Below, in pieces: positions 1 to 7,982 of a stretch of 64,000 nucleotides of DNA. Below the pieces are notes generated by a model that saw nothing but the letters and a program-made list of their open reading frames with translations, ran no database searches and was not told where the DNA came from. The stretch lies in contig NZ_MQVX01000001.1 of assembly GCF_002954325.1 (NCBI RefSeq), positions 2,648,768 through 2,712,767 of the forward strand, read 5' to 3'. How positions within the stretch are numbered: the stretch's first letter is position 1; each line of letters starts with the position of its first letter. The DNA is from Aureicoccus marinus (GTDB lineage: Bacteria > Bacteroidota > Bacteroidia > Flavobacteriales > Flavobacteriaceae). The translations under genes were made by a program, and so were the position numbers.

Positions 1-2
1 TG

Positions 3-152
3 GCAGAAAGATATCGGGTGGAGGGTTTTGACATTCGAGCGATCAGACCTCCTACGGTGCCTCAAGGAGGAGAACGCCTGCGAATATGCCTGCACGCCTT
101 CAATACGGAAGAGCAAATCGATCAAATCCTCAGTATACTTGTAGAAGCATAG
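3..152 (+). CDS. bioF: 8-amino-7-oxononanoate synthase BioF, C-terminal fragment
   Basis: Only the last 49 residues are inside the window; the gene starts upstream. The fragment has the RPPTVP segment followed by GGERLRICLHAFNT, the usual end of the PLP-dependent alpha-oxoamine synthase fold that joins pimeloyl-ACP/CoA and alanine to make KAPA. The catalytic lysine lies outside. The assignment rests on this short tail and on the biotin genes that follow (bioD, bioA, bioB). The next gene starts 4 bases after the stop, so the two are probably co-transcribed. Confidence 0.8.
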   Translation, partial: AERYRVEGFDIRAIRPPTVPQGGERLRICLHAFNTEEQIDQILSILVEA

Positions 153-156
153 CGCC

Positions 157-564
157 ATGAGTAAGAACAGAAAAGTAGTTCAGTCCTTTGATTTTGGGAG
201 TGAAGCCCAAGTCTTAAAATCCCGATTGGAGTCCGAAGGCATCGAGGTCTTTTTGAGGGATGAAGCTATTTTGGCAAATGATCCTTTTATTAGCGAGGCG
301 ATCGGTGGAGTCAAGCTCGAGGTCTATGAAGCGGATTACGAAAGGGCCAAGAGCATCTGGGATGAACTGAGAATCTACGCCACCGATGAAGAGGGTCGTC
401 CGCTACAATGCCCCAACTGCGGGGCTTGCAAGTACGAGGCCGTCTACCTCGAAAAATCTTGGTTTTACAGACTTTTTCCTTTTTTCCAAGACCCCGTTTA
501 CGAATGCCAACAATGTGGAACCAGAAGCCGCAATCCCCAACCCAAAGCCGACGATGATGAATAA
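157..564 (+). CDS. DUF2007 and zinc-ribbon protein inside the biotin operon
   Basis: A 135-residue protein. Residues about 7-72 look like the DUF2007 fold (small alpha/beta domain, putative signal-transducing), with the QSFDFGSEAQVLKSRLESEG start and a GGVKLEVYEADYERAKSIW end. A C-terminal zinc ribbon follows with C85, C88, C91 and the pair C117 and C120. It sits 4 bases after bioF, and its end overlaps the bioD start by 11 bases, so it belongs to the same transcript. No enzymatic role is evident. A metal-dependent or protein-binding accessory role is only inference. Proteins of this type are common in Flavobacteriia, often of unknown function. Confidence 0.75.
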   Translation: MSKNRKVVQSFDFGSEAQVLKSRLESEGIEVFLRDEAILANDPFISEAIGGVKLEVYEADYERAKSIWDELRIYATDEEGRPLQCPNCGACKYEAVYLEKSWFYRLFPFFQDPVYECQQCGTRSRNPQPKADDDE

Positions 565-1186
565 GACTGTTTTTGTAACCGGGATTTCGACCGAGGTGGG
601 TAAGACTGTGATCTCGGCAATTGTGACCGAAAGCCTGCAGGCTGATTATTGGAAGCCAGTGCAAGCCGGAGACCTCGAGTACGGGGATAAGGACAAGGTT
701 CAGGATATGGTCAGCAATACACAATCCCGTTTTTTTGACAATACCTATACCCTGAACACGCCCATGAGTCCGCACGCGGCTGCTGATATTGATGGTATTC
801 GGATTGAATTGGAACAGTTAGACCGACCAGCCACAGAGAACACCTTGGTCATCGAAGGTGCGGGTGGACTTTTGGTGCCCCTTAACGAGCAGGATACTAT
901 TGCCGACTTGATTCTGCCAGAGGACAAGGTACTTCTTGTATCGCGGCACTATTTGGGCAGTATCAACCACACCTTATTGAGTTGCGAATACTTACTTCAG
1001 AAAGGCATTCAGCCCGGGCTTCTTTTTAGCGGAGACCAGCACCCAACAACGGAATCCATTATCCTTCAAAAAACCGGACTTCCCATTTTGGGCCGTGTGG
1101 AGGAAGAAAAGACTTTTTCTAAAGAGGTGGTTGCCCATTATGCGGAAACGTTTAGACCCGCCCTGACGGATTGGCTGAACAGCTAA
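554..1186 (+). CDS. bioD: dethiobiotin synthetase BioD
   Basis: ATP-dependent carboxylation and ring closure of DAPA to dethiobiotin, the step before BioB. The 210-residue protein opens with the family P-loop GISTEVGKT (residues 10-18), followed by KPVQAGD near residue 36 and EGAGGLLVPL near residue 97, all BioD hallmarks. The reading frame is open further upstream, but that part lies inside the DUF2007 gene. The tandem ATG at 554/557 puts the P-loop at the normal distance from the N-terminus. The gene overlaps the upstream gene by 11 bases, and its stop overlaps the end of the convergent minus-strand glycosyltransferase by 4 bases. Confidence 0.93.
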   Translation: MMNKTVFVTGISTEVGKTVISAIVTESLQADYWKPVQAGDLEYGDKDKVQDMVSNTQSRFFDNTYTLNTPMSPHAAADIDGIRIELEQLDRPATENTLVIEGAGGLLVPLNEQDTIADLILPEDKVLLVSRHYLGSINHTLLSCEYLLQKGIQPGLLFSGDQHPTTESIILQKTGLPILGRVEEEKTFSKEVVAHYAETFRPALTDWLNS

Positions 1187-2655
1187 TCTTTTCTTTTGTA
1201 CACCAAAGCCCTATCCAAAAGGACTTCTTTTTGGTAATCCTGGTCTAAGTACGCCTGTACCTGTGCATTCAGTTCCGGAAATTTCTTGAAGAAGATCTTG
1301 TTTTTTTTTACCACCACATAATCAGGCTTTTGCGAACTAAAGATGAAATCTATTTCCTCTTCAGAGGTGGTTCTGGGGTTACGCATATACGGGAAAAGCT
1401 CGTCGCGGGTGAGGTTGCTGGGGTGGGTGCCCGCTCTGGAAACAGGAGGAGTCCCCATCAAAAAGGAAGTGGTGTGGAAGTGAAGGTAAAAGACCCGGGC
1501 CTCTTCCTCTTTTTTTTCTTCCAGGTAGGACTGCAATAAGAAGCTTTCGCCCCGGTACCAACTGCCCGTTTCGACTTTGTTTTGAAACCATAAATAGTAC
1601 TCCCGGTAAGTTTCTATGGGCAGTAGTAATAAGAGAATCAGCGCCCACTGTTTTAGACGCTTCCTTGGCGCAGAACGTCCCACTGCAAAAAACGAAACCA
1701 ATAAAAGGACAAGAAAAGGATAAGCCTGAAGCAGATAATGCCCATTGATCCTGCCTGCCTGAATAAAAGAAAACAAAATGCCGAGGAGTCCAAAAACCAG
1801 CAGGCGTGCGCTGCGGTATTCACCGAATCCGGTAGATCGAAGGAGTCCTAAGATTATTAGAGCAGCCATGGGGAGGCATATGAGTGCTGCTTCCCAAGAA
1901 TGACTCTGTACATCTCCATAGGCTAGGGGTGCTTCGATGACGGATTGACACCAAATATCTCCTAGTCCTTCCAGGGCATAGGGCATGTAGGTCGAAATGA
2001 TCAAGACTACAACCCCTGAGCCCCAAGCGATCAGAGGGGCCCATTCTTTGATTTGTTTCCAGTTCGGAAGGCGTTCAAAGACTAAAAACAAGCCCATGGC
2101 CAACAGAGGATAGGCCAGGTTGAGTTTGGCCATAACGGCCAAACCCATCAATAGCCCAGACAGAAAAGCGTGTTTGAACGAAGACCTTGGGGAGCGCAGC
2201 AAGAGCCAAAGACCCCACAACAGGAAGAAGGTGGAGATGTGTTCCGACATGACGCCTTGCATGGTGCCAAACAAGCTCCATAAAAGCACCACTAGAACGG
2301 CGGTGAGGCGTTTGAAGTCTTCTGGCAATTGCGGTCTGAGGAGGTCAGCGATGCGGTATGTAAACCAAGCCGAACCGGCGACCAAGAGAACGCCCATTAA
2401 GCGAATCAGGACCAGGTTTTTCCCAAAAACCAACAGTTGAAGTGCGAAGTACAAAAAGGTAATGGGCGGCTTGAGATCCCAGAGTTCGGTATAGGGTAAA
2501 TTGCCTTTAACCCAGGATTGGGCCACCAGTAAAAAGGTGGATTCATCCCAATCGATATAATCCCTGAAAAAGAAGGGAGCCCGAATCAGGAAGGCCAGCC
2601 CAAAAATTTGGACGAAAAACCGGGAAATACGTATGTTCGGTAAGGCTCGTATCAG
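1183..2655 (-). CDS. GT39-type membrane glycosyltransferase (ArnT/PMT-like)
   Basis: A multi-pass membrane protein of the ArnT/PMT glycosyltransferase superfamily, which moves sugars from polyprenyl-phosphate donors on the outer face of the cytoplasmic membrane. The catalytic acidic motif near the N-terminus reads YIDWDESTF, followed by the characteristic GNLPYTELWDLKPP and repeated hydrophobic helices. The first normal start codon, GTG at 2526, would cut off that motif. Family-like sequence continues upstream in frame to a stop at 2662-2664, with only CTG at 2655 as a possible start. An in-frame ATG at 2679 is separated from it by that stop. The start is therefore unsettled (CTG start, or an N-terminal lesion). 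The gene runs against the biotin genes and sits between bioD and bioA. The sugar and acceptor are unknown. Confidence 0.75.
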   Translation of the reverse strand: MIRALPNIRISRFFVQIFGLAFLIRAPFFFRDYIDWDESTFLLVAQSWVKGNLPYTELWDLKPPITFLYFALQLLVFGKNLVLIRLMGVLLVAGSAWFTYRIADLLRPQLPEDFKRLTAVLVVLLWSLFGTMQGVMSEHISTFFLLWGLWLLLRSPRSSFKHAFLSGLLMGLAVMAKLNLAYPLLAMGLFLVFERLPNWKQIKEWAPLIAWGSGVVVLIISTYMPYALEGLGDIWCQSVIEAPLAYGDVQSHSWEAALICLPMAALIILGLLRSTGFGEYRSARLLVFGLLGILFSFIQAGRINGHYLLQAYPFLVLLLVSFFAVGRSAPRKRLKQWALILLLLLPIETYREYYLWFQNKVETGSWYRGESFLLQSYLEEKKEEEARVFYLHFHTTSFLMGTPPVSRAGTHPSNLTRDELFPYMRNPRTTSEEEIDFIFSSQKPDYVVVKKNKIFFKKFPELNAQVQAYLDQDYQKEVLLDRALVYKRKD

Positions 2656-2719
2656 GGTGGGTTAGCAATTAATTCTCATCTTTGCAAGATAGATTATTTG
2701 GCCTTTATCTAGAGGGAAT

Positions 2720-3995
2720 ATGGAGCAGAAAAGCCTAAGACAAAAAGACCGGGATTACGTTTGGCATCCGTTGACGCAACACAAAACGTCAGGAGAAATG
2801 ATGCCTATTGCCCGGGCGCAGGGAGCCCTGCTCTTCGATCCCGAAGAGCGTTCCTATATCGATGGGATTTCTTCCTGGTACACGGCGGTGTATGGCCATT
2901 GTCATCCCGAACTAATCGGTGCCGTCCGGTCCCAGATGGAAACCCTGGATCAAGTTGTTTTTAGCGGATTTACCCACCGCCCCGCTGTTCAACTTGCAGA
3001 GCAACTGCTCGCTGTGCTTCCCGGAGACATGAGTAAGGTCTTTTATTCCGACAACGGTTCTACAGCAACTGAGATCGGCATCAAAATGGCCTTGCAGTAT
3101 CACTTTAACCGAGGCGAAAAACGCAGTGTGCTCCTCGCGTTTGAAGAAGGCTTTCACGGCGATACCTTTGGAGCCATGTCGGTATCGGGCCTTTCGGTGT
3201 ACAACGGGCCTTTCGAAGACTTTTTCCTTAAAGTCAAACGAATTCCAGTACCTACTGCAGAGAACAAACAGGAAGTTCTGAAGATGGCAGAACAGCTTCT
3301 CCAAGAACATGCTGTGGCAGGATTCATCTATGAGCCATTGGTTCAGGGGGCTGCCGGAATGAAGATTTACGATGCCTCAGCATTAGACCAACTCTTGGGG
3401 ATGATGCAGGCAGAAGAGGTAATTTGTATTGCGGATGAGGTCATGACAGGTTTTGGAAAAACCGGAAGTCTATTTGCCTCCTCTCAACTCCAGCATACTC
3501 CCGAAATCATCTGCCTCTCCAAGGCTCTTTCCGCCGGATGGTGCCTATGGCGGCGACGGCCTGCAGCGAAAAAATATACCAGGCCTTTTACGCGGACGAA
3601 ATCGCCAAAGGGTTTTTCCACGGGCATACTTATACCGCGAACCCCTTGGCCTGTACGGCGGCTCGCAAAGCTTGGAACTCTTGCAAAGCAATGAAATCCA
3701 ACAGGGGATTCGCCGCATCCGAACGGCCAATGAACTTTTTGCAGCGGAGATGAAGAACAACCCCAAAGTCACCAATGTGCGGACCCTAGGGGTGATTTTT
3801 GCTTTGGATTTAAACCTTCAAATGGACCGCTACGGCAACCTTAGAGATAAGATGTACCGGGCCTTTATGGAAAGAGGGGTCTTCTTGAGGCCCTTAGGGC
3901 AAACCATCTACACCCTTCCTCCTTACGTCACCAGTATCGATCAATTGGAACGCATTTTCCAGAGTATTCGCGAAGTAGTGGATTTGATTGACTGA
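2720..3995 (+). pseudogene. bioA: bioA, DAPA aminotransferase, with two apparent frameshifts
   Basis: PLP-dependent adenosylmethionine-8-amino-7-oxononanoate aminotransferase. The first frame gives a normal N-terminal two-thirds ([63 protein letters not shown]) up to the PLP lysine K268 in CLSKALSAG. Coding then moves to another frame at about 3537 ([18 protein letters not shown] through [14 protein letters not shown]) and to the third frame at about 3667 ([11 protein letters not shown] to the stop). Each shift is repaired by adding one base (GGG for GG, TTT for TT). Protein similarity is uninterrupted across all three frames, so the lesions are either recent or sequencing errors. The ketoacyl synthase starts 2 bases after the stop. 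A weak -7-like CATCTTTG lies at 2677-2684. Confidence 0.88.
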
Positions 3996-3997
3996 TC

Positions 3998-5173
3998 ATG
4001 CTCAAACAGCCGATTGACATAACCGGAATTGCCACTGTATCGGCCTTGGGGAGCTCCCCACAGGAGGTGCGAGATTCCTTTTATTCTGTAGATCATCTTT
4101 TGACTTTTCAAGACGGGTATTGGGCTGGGCGCTTACCCGATCTGCTCAAACAGCAACTCAAAGCCATTCAAAAAGAAAAGAAAATCTACCGTAAACTCGA
4201 CCCTACTGTTTTGTACGGATTGCTTGCCGGGCGATTATTTCAGGACCAATACCCCTTAGATAAAAGCCGAAGAACCGGGATCAATATGGGGTCTTCGCGG
4301 GGCGCGACCACTTTGTGGGAAGAGCATTATGAGGCGCACCTTCAGGGGAAAGCCCTGACCCCTGCCGTTTCGCCAAGCACCACCTTGGGGAATCTGTCGA
4401 CTTGGCTAGCCGATGATTTGGGGGTTGAAGGGCCCGTTTTGAGCCATTCCATTACCTGTTCTACCGCCTTGCACGCCGTTTTGAACGGGGTGGCCTGGTT
4501 GCAGTCCGATATGGCTGAGGTATTCTTAGTTGGGGGAAGCGAAGCCCCTTTAACTTCTTTCACTCAGGCCCAGATGAAGGCACTTAAACTGACCTCTCCC
4601 TTAGGTGAAGAAGGTGCACAAGCGTACCCCTGCCGATCGTTGGATTTAGAAAAAACGAAGAATCATCTGGTGTTGGGTGAAGGGGCCGGATTACTGCGAC
4701 TTGAAAAAACCTCCGGCAAAGCCCCTTTGGCCCGAATTGTCGGAGTGGGGTACTCCACAGAACGTCTGGAGAGTGCAGCCGGTCTGACCCCGGAAGCCGA
4801 GTGTTTTCAGCGTTCCATGAAGGCTGCTTTGGGCGCCTTACCTCCCGAAGAGGTGGATGCAGTGGTCATGCACGCTCCTGGAACAGTGAAGGGCGATTGG
4901 GCCGAGACCCGGGCGATCCAAGCGGTCTTTTGTAACACATTGCCTTTTTTAACTACACACAAATGGAAGATAGGACATACCTTTGGTGCTTCGGGTATTT
5001 TCAGTCTGCTTCAGGCCCTCCTGATGTTGGAGGACAATGCTCCACTTCCCCTGCCTTTCCCCCTATCTAAGGAAGCTCCTTTTGCAAACACCACACCTGA
5101 GCAAATGGATTACGTACTGGTCAATGCCGTAGGCTTCGGCGGAAACGCAGTCTCGATCTTATTATCAAAGTAA
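3998..5173 (+). CDS. beta-ketoacyl synthase-like protein of the biotin locus
   Basis: A 391-residue thiolase-fold condensing enzyme of the KAS I/II type. The nucleophile is C154 in SITCSTALHA. The catalytic histidines are H292 in MHAPGTVKGD (NAHGTGT-like) and H327 in KWKIGHTFGASG, with K324 near the second. All three catalytic positions are therefore present, although the flanking motifs differ from housekeeping FabF. It starts 2 bases after bioA and sits before bioB, suggesting a dedicated role in making the pimeloyl chain on ACP. That role is inferred from position only. It could instead serve an unrelated acyl chain. Confidence 0.82.
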   Translation: MLKQPIDITGIATVSALGSSPQEVRDSFYSVDHLLTFQDGYWAGRLPDLLKQQLKAIQKEKKIYRKLDPTVLYGLLAGRLFQDQYPLDKSRRTGINMGSSRGATTLWEEHYEAHLQGKALTPAVSPSTTLGNLSTWLADDLGVEGPVLSHSITCSTALHAVLNGVAWLQSDMAEVFLVGGSEAPLTSFTQAQMKALKLTSPLGEEGAQAYPCRSLDLEKTKNHLVLGEGAGLLRLEKTSGKAPLARIVGVGYSTERLESAAGLTPEAECFQRSMKAALGALPPEEVDAVVMHAPGTVKGDWAETRAIQAVFCNTLPFLTTHKWKIGHTFGASGIFSLLQALLMLEDNAPLPLPFPLSKEAPFANTTPEQMDYVLVNAVGFGGNAVSILLSK

Positions 5174-5349
5174 AGGGTGGTTTACAGCTGCCAATTGGCA
5201 CCCCGCGAAAGATTTATTCAATAGGGCCGGGATGGAATTACCAGAGTATCTTAAAGGGAAGAACCTGCTTCAAAAGAGGAATCAATTGAAGACGGCACTG
5301 TTGTCGAAGAAGGAGAGCAGCAGTAGAGGCGTTAAAAGGGAAGGGTCGA

Positions 5350-5380
5350 TTGGCCTTTCTCAAGATTTCGCCTATTTTTG
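5350..5380 (+). promoter_or_regulatory. probable promoter of bioB
   Basis: A Bacteroidota-type promoter: -33-like TTGG at 5350-5353, a 19-base spacer, and a perfect TAnnTTTG match (TATTTTTG) at 5373-5380. Transcription would begin about 7 bases downstream and give bioB a leader of roughly 60 bases that contains the hairpin at 5398-5428. Confidence 0.55.
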
Positions 5381-5397
5381 AAACTTAGATTAGAACT

Positions 5398-5428
5398 AAA
5401 GCACTGCCCGGTTCTCGGGCTGTGCTTT
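5398..5428 (+). promoter_or_regulatory. stem-loop in the bioB leader
   Basis: An interrupted inverted repeat: AAAGCAC (5398-5404) pairs with GTGCTTT (5422-5428), and CCCG (5407-5410) with CGGG (5416-5419), leaving a five-base loop and a small internal bulge. No U-run follows, so it does not look like a classical terminator. It lies between the predicted promoter and the bioB start. A role in RNA stability or regulation is possible but unproven. Confidence 0.45.
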
Positions 5429-5446
5429 CATCTTTCCAGAACGCCT

Positions 5447-6550
5447 ATGAGTTCAAACATTCCAACCAAACACGACTGGACCCGAGAAGAGATCATGGAG
5501 ATCTACAACACCCCGCTGATGGATTTACTCTATCGTGCGGCAAGCGTCCACCGACAAGTGCATGACCCCAATCAAGTTCAGGTATCAACCTTGCTTTCGA
5601 TTAAGACGGGGGGGTGCCCAGAAGATTGCGGCTATTGCCCACAAGCAGCCCGTTACCATACGGATGTCGAAGGCAATGACCTGATGTCGGTACAGCAAGT
5701 GAAGGCCCAGGCTTTAAGAGCTAAGTCAGCCGGTAGCTCGCGAGTGTGTATGGGAGCGGCATGGAGAAACGTGCGCGATGGAGAGGAATTCGACCAGGTA
5801 CTTGAGATGGTTCGCACCATCAACGGCTTGGATATGGAAGTCTGCTGTACTTTGGGAATGATTACCGAAAACCAGGCCAAGCGTCTTGCGGAGGCCGGAT
5901 TATACGCCTACAACCATAACTTAGATACCTCCGAGGAGTACTACAAGGAGGTGATCTCTACCCGAGGGTACGAAGATCGTTTGCAGACCATTGAGAACGT
6001 CCGTAAAACCAACGTGACGGTTTGCAGTGGAGGGATTATCGGAATGGGTGAAAGCTTGGAAGACCGCGCTGGAATGCTGGTCAGCTTGTCCACCTTGAAT
6101 CCACAACCGGAATCGGTGCCCATCAACTCTTTGGTGGCTGTGGAAGGTACCCCTATGGAAGAGCAGAAACCCGTCGATATTTGGGAAATGATCCGGATGG
6201 TAGCCACCACGAGAATTGTCATGCCCAAAACCCAGGTGCGTCTTTCTGCCGGAAGAACAGAGATGAGTGCTGAGGGACAAGCCATGTGCTTTTTCGCTGG
6301 AGCCAACTCCATCTTTGCCGGAGATAAGTTATTGACGACTCCGAATCCGGATGTGAACGAAGACAAAGCGCTCTTTAAAGCCTTAGGTATTGACATGCAG
6401 GCGCCTTTCGAAAAGCATCCTCAACCGGAATCCAAGCCGGCGGAAGAAAGCACTCCAGCTTTGGGAGAAAAACCAAAGTGGAGCCGACCCGGTCACAGCA
6501 TCGCCCGTAACGAAGAGGCGAGGATCACCAAAAAGACAATCGAAAGCTAA
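5447..6550 (+). CDS. bioB: biotin synthase BioB
   Basis: Radical-SAM enzyme that inserts sulfur into dethiobiotin, the last biotin step. The CxxxCxxC motif binding the radical-SAM [4Fe-4S] cluster is C57-C61-C64 ([12 protein letters not shown]). [16 protein letters not shown] and [11 protein letters not shown], which hold ligands and substrate-binding residues of BioB, are all present, as is the RLSAGR motif carrying the arginine ligand of the second cluster. The ATG at 5447 is chosen because it follows the promoter and gives the usual N-terminus; upstream in-frame codons lie in the promoter and hairpin. After about residue 320 there is a hydrophilic proline/lysine-rich tail of about 45 residues. 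The total is 367 residues, on the long side for BioB. Confidence 0.95.
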   Translation: MSSNIPTKHDWTREEIMEIYNTPLMDLLYRAASVHRQVHDPNQVQVSTLLSIKTGGCPEDCGYCPQAARYHTDVEGNDLMSVQQVKAQALRAKSAGSSRVCMGAAWRNVRDGEEFDQVLEMVRTINGLDMEVCCTLGMITENQAKRLAEAGLYAYNHNLDTSEEYYKEVISTRGYEDRLQTIENVRKTNVTVCSGGIIGMGESLEDRAGMLVSLSTLNPQPESVPINSLVAVEGTPMEEQKPVDIWEMIRMVATTRIVMPKTQVRLSAGRTEMSAEGQAMCFFAGANSIFAGDKLLTTPNPDVNEDKALFKALGIDMQAPFEKHPQPESKPAEESTPALGEKPKWSRPGHSIARNEEARITKKTIES

Positions 6551-6561
6551 ACCACCTCGTT

Positions 6562-7422
6562 ATGGAGTTGCGTTTACAAAATATTCCCAAAGTTGAAGGC
6601 CTGACCAAAGAGGCTTTTTTGAAAGAGTATTACCGCCCTCAGAAACCGGTTGTTATTGCCGGTGGGATCAAAGAGTGGCCTGCTTTTGAAAAATGGAACC
6701 TCGACTACTTCAAAGAAATTGCTGGAGACAAGTTGGTCCCTCTTTACGACGATCGGCCGGTCAAACACGATGAGGGCTTCAATCAGCCGCATGCCGAGAT
6801 GAAGATGTCGGACTATATCGATCTTCTGAAGAAAGAGCCTACGCGCTACCGTATTTTTCTGTGGAATATTCTGAAAGAGGTCCCCCAATTGCAGCAGGAT
6901 TACAAAATGCCGGATTTCGGATTGCGCATCATGAAGGGCTTACCCATGATGTTTTTTGGAGGGGAAGACAGCTACACCTTCATGCACTACGATATTGATC
7001 TGGCGAATATTTTTCACTTTCACTTTGATGGCAAAAAGGAGTGTATACTTTTTGGTCAAACGGAAAACAAGTACCTCTACAAGGTGCCTCATTCCCTGAT
7101 CACAAGGGAGGACATTGACTTTAAACAGCCCGATTTTGAAAAATGGCCAGCACTTAAAAAGGCCAATGGACACATCGCTCATTTAGAACACGGGGATGTA
7201 CTTTATATTCCCGAAGGCTACTGGCACTATATGCGTTATATCACGCCCGGTTTTTCTATGAGCCTACGCTCTATGGCCAAGAAGCCTAAAAACCTTGGGA
7301 AAGCGCTCTATAACATCTTCATCATGCGACACTTCGATAACCTGATGCGCAGACTCAAGGGGCAGGATTGGATCGATTGGAAAAACGAGCAGGCGATTGA
7401 GCGCACAAAGCGATACGCTTAA
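6562..7422 (+). CDS. cupin-like (JmjC-type) Fe(II)/2-oxoglutarate oxygenase-like protein
   Basis: A 286-residue protein of the Cupin_8/JmjC-like family. It opens with YYRPQKPVVIAGGIKEWPA, typical for these proteins, and has a possible metal triad H142-x-D144 (FMHYDID) and H222 (EGYWHYM), with K-containing KKECILF between them as a possible 2-oxoglutarate contact. Such enzymes hydroxylate amino-acid side chains of proteins or small molecules. The substrate here is unknown. It begins 11 bases after bioB and is probably read through from it. Its end overlaps the convergent recX by 4 bases. Confidence 0.8.
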   Translation: MELRLQNIPKVEGLTKEAFLKEYYRPQKPVVIAGGIKEWPAFEKWNLDYFKEIAGDKLVPLYDDRPVKHDEGFNQPHAEMKMSDYIDLLKKEPTRYRIFLWNILKEVPQLQQDYKMPDFGLRIMKGLPMMFFGGEDSYTFMHYDIDLANIFHFHFDGKKECILFGQTENKYLYKVPHSLITREDIDFKQPDFEKWPALKKANGHIAHLEHGDVLYIPEGYWHYMRYITPGFSMSLRSMAKKPKNLGKALYNIFIMRHFDNLMRRLKGQDWIDWKNEQAIERTKRYA

Positions 7423-7910
7423 GACTTCATTTTATCACCCAAAGCCTCATAAATCCATTCGGGTTCCCAGCCGCGATAGCGGAGGCCGTCTTTGAGTTTT
7501 TGCAAGCGGTTGGCCTGGGGTTTTCCGGTGCTTTGCCTCCAGAGTTTCTCGACCCATTGATGAAAAGTAGCCTGGTATTCTTCCAGATCGATTTCGCGCA
7601 GAGCGCGGTCAATGGCCAGGCCAGAAATATCCCGTTGCTTGAGTTCCTGACGCAGGCGGTTCTTCCCCCATCCTTTGTGGCGAAACTTCCCCAATACGAA
7701 TTGTTCTGTAAAACGACCCTCGTTCAAATAGCCCTCGGCGATCAAATGCCCAAGAATGTGATCGATCGCCTCTGGGATCATTCTCATCTCTATCAATTTT
7801 TGACGTACTTCCTGGTGGCAACGCTCTTGATAGGCACAGTAGTTTTCGGCCTTTTTCAGGGCTTCTTCCAGGGTGTATGTCGGGCGATTAAAGGTCATTT
7901 GCGACTGCAA
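7419..7910 (-). CDS. recX: regulatory protein RecX
   Basis: A 163-residue, mostly helical protein with three RecX-type three-helix repeats. The conserved segments are YCAYQERCHQEVRQKL, LIAEGYLNEGRFTEQFV, GKFRHKGWGKNRLRQEL and LKQRDISG. RecX binds RecA filaments and limits recombinase and coprotease activity. Two starts are possible, ATG at 7910 or at 7898; the second removes four residues and leaves the fold intact. It is separated from the upstream RNase G gene by a strong terminator, so it is probably transcribed on its own. recA is not in the window. Confidence 0.9.
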   Translation of the reverse strand: MQSQMTFNRPTYTLEEALKKAENYCAYQERCHQEVRQKLIEMRMIPEAIDHILGHLIAEGYLNEGRFTEQFVLGKFRHKGWGKNRLRQELKQRDISGLAIDRALREIDLEEYQATFHQWVEKLWRQSTGKPQANRLQKLKDGLRYRGWEPEWIYEALGDKMKS

Positions 7911-7928
7911 ATTAGTTCGCTTTGGGGT

Positions 7929-7958
7929 AAAAAAAAGCGGCCCAGATGGGCCGCTTTT
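7929..7958 (-). terminator. rho-independent terminator of the RNase G gene
   Basis: An 11-bp perfect stem (7933-7943 with 7948-7958) built on AAAAGCGGCCC and a four-base loop. On the minus strand it is followed by an eight-base U tract (7936-7929). It lies 25 bases beyond the RNase G stop and before recX. Because it is A/T-flanked on both sides it may work in both directions. Confidence 0.9.
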
Positions 7959-7982
7959 ACACTGTCATTTTGAAGCATTCGT

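Noticed and set aside
386-553. Upstream extension of the bioD frame
   Set aside because: It overlaps the zinc-ribbon gene and would put about 56 unrelated residues before the P-loop.
5189-5200. 12-bp palindrome TGCCAATTGGCA after the ketoacyl synthase gene, next to GGTTTACA which resembles a BirA operator half-site
   Set aside because: The second half-site (TGTAAACC) is missing at the expected spacing, and a 12-bp palindrome can occur by chance.
5232-5381. A 49-codon frame between the ketoacyl synthase and bioB genes
   Set aside because: It ends inside the predicted bioB promoter, is rich in Lys/Ser without family features, and has no support as a gene.
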